This document shows positions 59,972-64,000 of a stretch of DNA of 64,000 nucleotides, in pieces. The position numbers and the translations under genes were made by a program. Numbering within the stretch: position 1 is the stretch's first letter; each line of letters starts with the position of its first letter. A model generated the notes under the pieces. It did not search any database. It saw nothing but the letters and a program-made list of their open reading frames with translations, and had not been told where the DNA came from. The DNA is from Sulfitobacter sp. W027 (lineage in GTDB: Bacteria > Pseudomonadota > Alphaproteobacteria > Rhodobacterales > Rhodobacteraceae), in the NCBI RefSeq assembly GCF_025143985.1, contig NZ_CP083564.1:1427501-1491500 (forward strand). Direction: 5' to 3'.

Positions 59972-60430
59972 TCAAAGGGGGAGTTGCGTGGTTTCCTTGA
60001 TCTCTTCCATCACGAAACTGGCCGAGACATCCGAAAGCGGCACCCGGCGAATGAGATCTTGATACAATTGATCGTAACCCGCCATATCCGCAACCCGCGC
60101 CCGGATCAAATAGTCCAGATCCCCGGTCATGCGGTAGACACCAAGGATTTCGGGCATGGATTGCGTGGCTTTGGAGAACTTCTCAAGCCAGTCGGGCGCA
60201 TGGGCGTTGGTGCGCACTTGGATGAAGACACTAAGGCCAAGGCCAAGTTTTGCGGCGTCCAAGAGGGTCACGCGGCCTTTAATAATGCCGGCCTTTTCCA
60301 ACGTACGAATGCGCCGCCAGCAGGCGTTACGCGATAGGTTCACCGCCGCGCCAAGCGCTTCGAGCGATTGGGCCGCATCACGTTGCAGTTCGACCAATAA
60401 GCGCCGGTCAATTTCATCAAGTGTTGTCAT
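59972..60430 (-). CDS. Lrp/AsnC family transcriptional regulator
   Basis: A 152-residue regulator. The N-terminal winged helix-turn-helix (DRRLLVELQRDAAQSLEALGAAVNLSRNACWRRI) is followed by the AsnC ligand-binding domain with VYRMTGDLDYLIRARV. Family members bind amino acids and form octamers. It is the first gene of a unit with the SMR pump, so the pump may export an amino acid-related or toxic compound. A candidate ATCTG-CA-CAGAT palindrome sits about 42-53 bases upstream of its start. Confidence 0.9.
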   Translation of the reverse strand: MTTLDEIDRRLLVELQRDAAQSLEALGAAVNLSRNACWRRIRTLEKAGIIKGRVTLLDAAKLGLGLSVFIQVRTNAHAPDWLEKFSKATQSMPEILGVYRMTGDLDYLIRARVADMAGYDQLYQDLIRRVPLSDVSASFVMEEIKETTQLPL

Positions 60431-60471
60431 CTAGGAAATCTGGCGGGAAGTTTTCCCATAGGCAAGTATAT

Positions 60472-60483
60472 ATCTGCACAGAT
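60472..60483. promoter_or_regulatory. Short palindrome in the Lrp-gene promoter
   Basis: ATCTG-CA-CAGAT, a 5-2-5 palindrome in an AT-rich stretch, is shared between the Lrp gene and the divergent DUF6356 gene. It is a possible autoregulatory operator. Confidence 0.35.
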
Positions 60484-60545
60484 TTGAGAAAACGTCACAG
60501 GGCTTTTGGTCTATTTTGATGCAAAGTCAGTTACAGGAGTTTTCC

Positions 60546-60752
60546 ATGATCGCACGCATCTTCCTCGACCATCCCGCCAAGGTGGATGAGACATTCTTTG
60601 AACATATGGCCTTCGCGCTGAAGTTCTCGGGCCTGCTTTTTGCAGCGGCGGGTGCGGCACTGGTGCATGCGCTTATCCCCTGCCTGTTCGAGAAGACCGC
60701 CAGCGGGATCATCGCCAAGCTTTACGCGCGAACGCATAACCGGGGGCAGTAG
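60546..60752 (+). CDS. DUF6356 family small membrane protein
   Basis: A 68-residue protein starting at the ATG at 60546 with AGGAG six bases upstream. An N-terminal segment FLDHPAKVDETFFEHMAFALKFS is followed by one or two hydrophobic helices (GLLFAAAGAALVHALIPCLF) and a basic tail. It matches, from memory, the DUF6356 family of short alphaproteobacterial proteins, of unknown function. It is divergent from the Lrp-type gene. Confidence 0.75.
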   Translation: MIARIFLDHPAKVDETFFEHMAFALKFSGLLFAAAGAALVHALIPCLFEKTASGIIAKLYARTHNRGQ

Positions 60753-60826
60753 GGGATTGAGGGCCAGCGGCTGCCCGCGGGTCGGCGATCAGAAGGCGCT
60801 TGTAGCTTGATCCCAACGGGCCTACG

Positions 60827-60854
60827 AAAAAAGGGGCCGCATCGCTGCGACCCC
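60827..60854 (-). terminator. icd intrinsic terminator
   Basis: On the minus strand a GGGGTCGCA/TGCGGCCCC stem with a GCGA loop is followed by TTTTTT, 23 bases past the icd stop. Confidence 0.85.
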
Positions 60855-60877
60855 CTGTCATCTTGCATCGTGCCAGT

Positions 60878-62092
60878 TCAGCCCGCCAGCGCCTTGTTGA
60901 GGTTCTCATCCACCTTCTCCAAGAACCCCATGGTCGTTAGCCAGCCCTGATCGGGGCCAACCAACAGCGCGAGGTCTTTGGTCATGAAGCCCGCCTCGAC
61001 CGTATCCACTACGACCTTCTCCAGCGTCTCGGCGAAGTTGATCAGCGCCGTGTTATCGTCCAGCTTGCCGCGGTGCTTCAGCCCGCCGGTCCAGGCGTAG
61101 ATTGACGCAATGGAGTTGGTCGAGGTTTCCTCGCCCTTCTGGTGCTGGCGGTAGTGGCGCGTCACGGTGCCGTGGGCGGCCTCGGCCTCCACGATCTTGC
61201 CATCGGGGGTCATCAGCTGGCTGGTCATCAGACCGAGCGAGCCAAAGCCCTGCGCCACGGTGTCGGACTGCACGTCGCCGTCGTAGTTCTTGCAGGCCCA
61301 GACATAGCCTCCCGACCATTTCATAGCCGAGGCGACCATGTCGTCGATCAGACGGTGTTCGTACCAGATGCTCTTCTTTTTAAAATCCTCGGCAAATTCA
61401 GCGTCAAAGATCTCTTGGAACAGGTCTTTGAAGCGCCCGTCATAGGCTTTTAGAATTGTATTCTTGGTCGAAAGATACACAGGCCAGCCGCGGTTCAGAC
61501 CGTAGTTAAAAGACGCGCGCGCGAAATCACGGATCGAATCGTCGAGGTTGTACATGGCCATGGTGACACCGGCGGAGGGCGCGTCGAAGACCTCTTTCTC
61601 GATGGTCTCGCCATCGTCGCCAACGAATTTGATCGTCAGCTTGCCCTTGCCGGGAAAACGGAAATCAGTGGCGCGGTATTGGTCGCCAAAGGCATGGCGA
61701 CCCACGACGATCGGCTGGGTCCAGCCCGGCACAAGGCGCGGCACATTGCGGCAAATGATCGGCTCGCGGAAGATCACGCCGCCCAGAATATTGCGGATCG
61801 TGCCATTCGGGCTGCGGTACATGCGCTTGAGGCCAAATTCCTCAACCCGCGCTTCATCGGGCGTGATGGTCGCGCATTTCACGCCAACGCCATGTTTTTG
61901 GATCGCATGGGCCGCGTCGACGGTGATCTGATCGTCGGTCTCATCCCGGACTTCCATGCCGAGGTCGTAATACTTCAGGTCGACGTCGAGATAGGGCGTG
62001 ATCAGCTTCTTCTTGATGAAATCCCAGATGATCCGGGTCATCTCATCGCCGTCGAGTTCGACGATGGGGTTTTCTACCTTAATCTTCGACAT
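60878..62092 (-). CDS. icd: NADP-dependent isocitrate dehydrogenase (type II, homodimeric)
   Basis: A 404-residue enzyme of the eukaryote-like IDH group that oxidises isocitrate to 2-oxoglutarate in the TCA cycle. Signatures are [20 protein letters not shown] at the N-terminus, the [13 protein letters not shown] substrate loop, and [30 protein letters not shown] carries the NADP-specificity residues. The ATG at 62092 has AAAGGA at a good distance and is preferred over one 27 bases upstream. A palindrome lies in its promoter. Confidence 0.96.
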   Translation of the reverse strand: MSKIKVENPIVELDGDEMTRIIWDFIKKKLITPYLDVDLKYYDLGMEVRDETDDQITVDAAHAIQKHGVGVKCATITPDEARVEEFGLKRMYRSPNGTIRNILGGVIFREPIICRNVPRLVPGWTQPIVVGRHAFGDQYRATDFRFPGKGKLTIKFVGDDGETIEKEVFDAPSAGVTMAMYNLDDSIRDFARASFNYGLNRGWPVYLSTKNTILKAYDGRFKDLFQEIFDAEFAEDFKKKSIWYEHRLIDDMVASAMKWSGGYVWACKNYDGDVQSDTVAQGFGSLGLMTSQLMTPDGKIVEAEAAHGTVTRHYRQHQKGEETSTNSIASIYAWTGGLKHRGKLDDNTALINFAETLEKVVVDTVEAGFMTKDLALLVGPDQGWLTTMGFLEKVDENLNKALAG

Positions 62093-62162
62093 GACGAATT
62101 CCTTTGGTTGAGGATGCATTTGCCCGTGCTTTAGCCCATTCGGGGCCAGAGAGGAAGATCGT

Positions 62163-62174
62163 ATACCATGGTAT
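62163..62174. promoter_or_regulatory. 12-bp perfect palindrome upstream of icd
   Basis: ATACCATGGTAT, extended by G and C at the ends with one wobble, lies 71-82 bases upstream of the icd start and 15 bases past the stop of the HD-domain gene. It is a candidate operator. Confidence 0.4.
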
Positions 62175-62188
62175 GCCGAAGGTCGCGC

Positions 62189-62773
62189 CTAGGCGCCGAC
62201 CCCGGCGAAAAAGCTGCTGATGCGGGCGCGGGCGTAGGCCCAAAGGGCAGGGGCGCCAATGGCGATTTTGCTGCCCACCTTCTCTTCGATCTGCGCCTCT
62301 GAGACATTGTAGTCGGTCCAACTGCCACCGCCCGAGGCGAGGTTCTGCATGGGCGGCTGGAATCGATCGAGCGATTTGGCAAAGCGCGCTGAGGGGCTTT
62401 CGGCGGCTTCAAACTCTTCCCAAATCTCGCGCAGGTCATCGCGCAGATCGGGGGGTAGCAAGCCAAAGATCCGGTCGGCGGCGATTTGTTCCTGCGCTTC
62501 CATATCGGCAGCGTCGTAGTCGCCAAAGATCGGATTGTCGCCGGCGTCGATCTCAACAAGGTCGTGCAGGATCAGCATTTTAATGACGCGGTTGATGTCC
62601 ACCCCCGGCCCGGCCTGATCGGCCAGTACCAGCGCATAAAGGGTCAGGTGCCATGAGTGTTCGGCAGAATTCTCCGCCCGGCTAGCATCGCACAGGGTGG
62701 TGCCGCGCAGGATGGTCTTGAGCTTATCGGCCTCGTTCAGAAAGGCGATCTGCTGGTCGAGCCGCTCGGTCAT
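62189..62773 (-). CDS. HD-domain phosphohydrolase (YfbR/HDDC2-like)
   Basis: A 194-residue HD hydrolase. The metal-binding residues appear as AEHSWHL (first His), LILHDLVEIDAGD (HD pair) and a later Asp in KSLDRFQP. This pattern is that of 5'-deoxynucleotidases such as YfbR and human HDDC2. Its likely role is dephosphorylation of nucleoside monophosphates; this is inferred. The ATG overlaps the stop of the 78-residue gene (ATGA). It is the third gene of a unit divergent from iscR. Confidence 0.87.
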   Translation of the reverse strand: MTERLDQQIAFLNEADKLKTILRGTTLCDASRAENSAEHSWHLTLYALVLADQAGPGVDINRVIKMLILHDLVEIDAGDNPIFGDYDAADMEAQEQIAADRIFGLLPPDLRDDLREIWEEFEAAESPSARFAKSLDRFQPPMQNLASGGGSWTDYNVSEAQIEEKVGSKIAIGAPALWAYARARISSFFAGVGA

Positions 62774-63006
62774 GCGCCTGCCTTGCCACGATGTTCGCGT
62801 AACTTGCGAGCGAGAAAGCCGCGCGCCTTGTCATTGGCCATCCGCGTACGGATGGCCGTCAAAAAGGCTTCTTCGAGCGTTTGCGACGAGGCGCCAAGCA
62901 CCTCGCCGACTTCCATAAACAGCCGTTCTTCACCGGTCTCGGCCTGCACAGCGAGACATTCCTCGGCAAGCTTATTGGCCAGTTCGATAACGACCGCATC
63001 CGCCAT
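62770..63006 (-). CDS. Conserved 78-residue protein, function unknown
   Basis: A small, probably helical and soluble protein with an acidic N-terminal half (VIELANKLAEECLAVQAE) and a basic C-terminus (RGFLARKLREHRGK). I do not recognise a named domain. It is coupled on both sides: its ATG overlaps the hydrolase stop (TGATG), and its stop overlaps the start of the HD gene (ATGA). That suggests it is translated as part of the same unit and may bind one of the two enzymes. Confidence 0.7.
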   Translation of the reverse strand: MADAVVIELANKLAEECLAVQAETGEERLFMEVGEVLGASSQTLEEAFLTAIRTRMANDKARGFLARKLREHRGKAGA

Positions 63007-63659
63007 CAGCGCGTGGATTCCGTCAGACGGCGTTTCACATAGTCACTGGTCGAGGTGATCAACGTGTCCATATGCGGCTCTTCAAAGAAGTGCCCGGCGC
63101 CTTCGACTTCCTGATGGGTGATCGTGATGCCTTTTTGCTCATGCAGCTTGCTGACCAGATTGGTCGTGTCCGCAGGCGGCGCCACGCGGTCGGCAGTGCC
63201 GTTGATGACCAGACCTGAGGCCGGGCAGGGGGCGAGGAACGAAAAGTCGTACATATTCGCGGGCGGCGAGACCGAGATGAAGCCGGTGATCTCAGGCCGG
63301 CGCATCAGCAGTTGCATGCCGATCCATGCGCCGAAGGAAAAACCAGCAACCCAGCAATGCTTGGAGTTGTTGTTCATCGACTGCAAGTAATCAAGCGCCG
63401 AAGCCGCGTCGGACAATTCGCCGATGCCTTGGTCGTATTCACCCTGGCTGCGGCCTACGCCGCGGAAGTTAAAGCGCAACACGGTGAAACCCATGTTGTA
63501 GAACGCATAGTGCAGGTTATAGACAACCTTGTGATTCATCGTGCCGCCGAACTGTGGATGCGGATGCAGCACGATGGCAATCGGGGCGTCACGTTCTTTT
63601 TGGGGGTGGTAGCGGCCTTCAAGGCGGCCTTCGGGTCCGGGAAAAATAACCTCGGGCAT
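63006..63659 (-). CDS. Alpha/beta hydrolase, dienelactone-hydrolase-like
   Basis: A 217-residue cytosolic hydrolase. HPHPQFGGTMNHKVV, FRGVGRSQGEYDQGIGE and the nucleophile elbow GFSFGAWIG (GxSxG) identify a widespread bacterial subfamily of alpha/beta hydrolases. The acid is likely in GTADRVAP and the His in GAGHFF. The substrate is unknown. The ATG at 63659 has AGGGA six bases upstream and is preferred over the one at 63683. It leads the three-gene unit and faces iscR across a 172-base promoter region with an Irr-type box. Confidence 0.87.
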   Translation of the reverse strand: MPEVIFPGPEGRLEGRYHPQKERDAPIAIVLHPHPQFGGTMNHKVVYNLHYAFYNMGFTVLRFNFRGVGRSQGEYDQGIGELSDAASALDYLQSMNNNSKHCWVAGFSFGAWIGMQLLMRRPEITGFISVSPPANMYDFSFLAPCPASGLVINGTADRVAPPADTTNLVSKLHEQKGITITHQEVEGAGHFFEEPHMDTLITSTSDYVKRRLTESTR

Positions 63660-63721
63660 GGGTGTCCCTGTCTGGGGGTTCAAAGATCGCCGCGAATAGT
63701 TGACGAATTCGCTAGGCCACC

Positions 63722-63736
63722 TTAGAACGGTTCTAA
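63722..63736. promoter_or_regulatory. Irr-type iron control element (ICE-like box)
   Basis: TTAGAA-CGG-TTCTAA matches the core of the alphaproteobacterial Irr/ICE motif TTAGAA-N3-TTCTAA. It lies about 96 bases upstream of iscR and 63 bases upstream of the divergent hydrolase start. Confidence 0.6.
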
Positions 63737-63831
63737 TCTGGTTCCGCGCAGTCTCGCGTGGATCAGTCTTTGGACTTAGGCATTTAAGCCGCCCACGTCA
63801 ATCATATGGCACGGCGAATGAGGGTAAGACG

Positions 63832-64000
63832 ATGAAGCTATCTACCAAAGGGCGCTATGCCATGGTCGCTTTGGCCGATATTGCCCTCCAACCTGAGGGC
63901 TCTCTCGTATCGCTGGGCGACATTGCAGAGCGGCAGTCGGTTTCTTTGCCCTATCTGGAACAGCTCTTTGTCAAATTACGCCGGGCCGAGCTGGTGAGCT
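63832..64000 (+). CDS. iscR: Rrf2-family regulator, IscR-like (3' part outside window)
   Basis: The first 56 codons are seen, starting at the ATG at 63832 with AGGG upstream. The frame reads MKLSTKGRYAMVALADIAL and then LGDIAERQSVSLPYLEQLF, the winged helix-turn-helix of IscR. The cluster-binding cysteines would lie beyond the window. IscR senses Fe-S status and in Rhodobacteraceae heads the suf operon; this fits the Irr-type box upstream. The missing 3' part means other Rrf2 members are not fully excluded. Confidence 0.88.
   Translation, partial: MKLSTKGRYAMVALADIALQPEGSLVSLGDIAERQSVSLPYLEQLFVKLRRAELVS

Overview
The window is ordinary-looking chromosome from an alphaproteobacterium, most likely a member of the Roseobacter group of Rhodobacteraceae (Sulfitobacter-like). 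This rests on gene content and order: trkA-trkH-hfq-hflX; cckA near recA-alaS; a zwf-pgl-pgi Entner-Doudoroff operon; a DmdB-type CoA ligase; a metal-independent-type HemB; an Irr-type box in front of iscR; an alphaproteobacterial SOS box (GAAC-N7-GAAC) at recA; and CtrA-type boxes. Base composition looks uniformly GC-rich, except for a short AT-rich stretch at about 30.7-30.86 kb. I see no IS element, prophage, plasmid gene, CRISPR array or rRNA. One tRNA gene is present.

Layout. 1-9 kb: the end of trkA, trkH, hfq, hflX, a GNAT acetyltransferase, a small membrane protein, rluE behind a penicillin-acylase-family Ntn hydrolase, and a beta-hydroxyacid dehydrogenase. 9-19.5 kb: a SYLF protein, hemB, a Roseobacter membrane protein, mfd, an MFS efflux pump, a FrnE-type DsbA protein, an XRE-cupin regulator and an orphan family 5 peptide-binding protein. 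19.5-26.3 kb: a candidate unannotated small RNA, bdhA, a patatin, a DUF502 protein, the pseudouridine-catabolism pair psuK-psuG, and a divergent DUF4198/HupE pair whose start codons overlap. 26.3-34.5 kb: a ThiE-like protein, a TrmJ-like methyltransferase, ctaA, an M32 carboxypeptidase, a tiny secreted protein under a CtrA-type site, gyrA and usg. 34.5-41.2 kb: an orphan radical SAM enzyme, zwf-pgl-pgi with a LacI/CceR-like operator, and a DmdB-like acyl-CoA synthetase. 41.2-49.4 kb: a CHASE-type histidine kinase, tRNA-Gly(CCC), a SAM methyltransferase translationally coupled to a RamA-like corrinoid-reactivating ASKHA protein, guaB and an RsmB-like methyltransferase. 49.4-57.6 kb: cckA, a small sulfotransferase-like protein, recA, alaS, a DUF1330 protein and a PAP2 phosphatase. 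57.6-64 kb: typA, an Lrp-SMR pair, a DUF6356 protein, icd, a coupled HD-domain/78-aa/hydrolase operon, and the start of iscR.

How the parts fit together. Central metabolism is represented by the first Entner-Doudoroff steps, isocitrate dehydrogenase, 3-hydroxybutyrate oxidation and (probably) DMSP-derived methylmercaptopropionate activation. Information processing is represented by mfd, recA, gyrA, alaS, typA, hfq and several RNA modification enzymes. Regulation is the richest layer. Recognisable boxes suggest that CtrA feeds back on cckA and drives a small secreted protein, that LexA controls recA, that a LacI-type carbon regulator controls zwf, and that Irr acts at the iscR promoter. The item most likely to be undescribed is a compact two-hairpin RNA with its own promoter and intrinsic terminator at about 19.56-19.67 kb.
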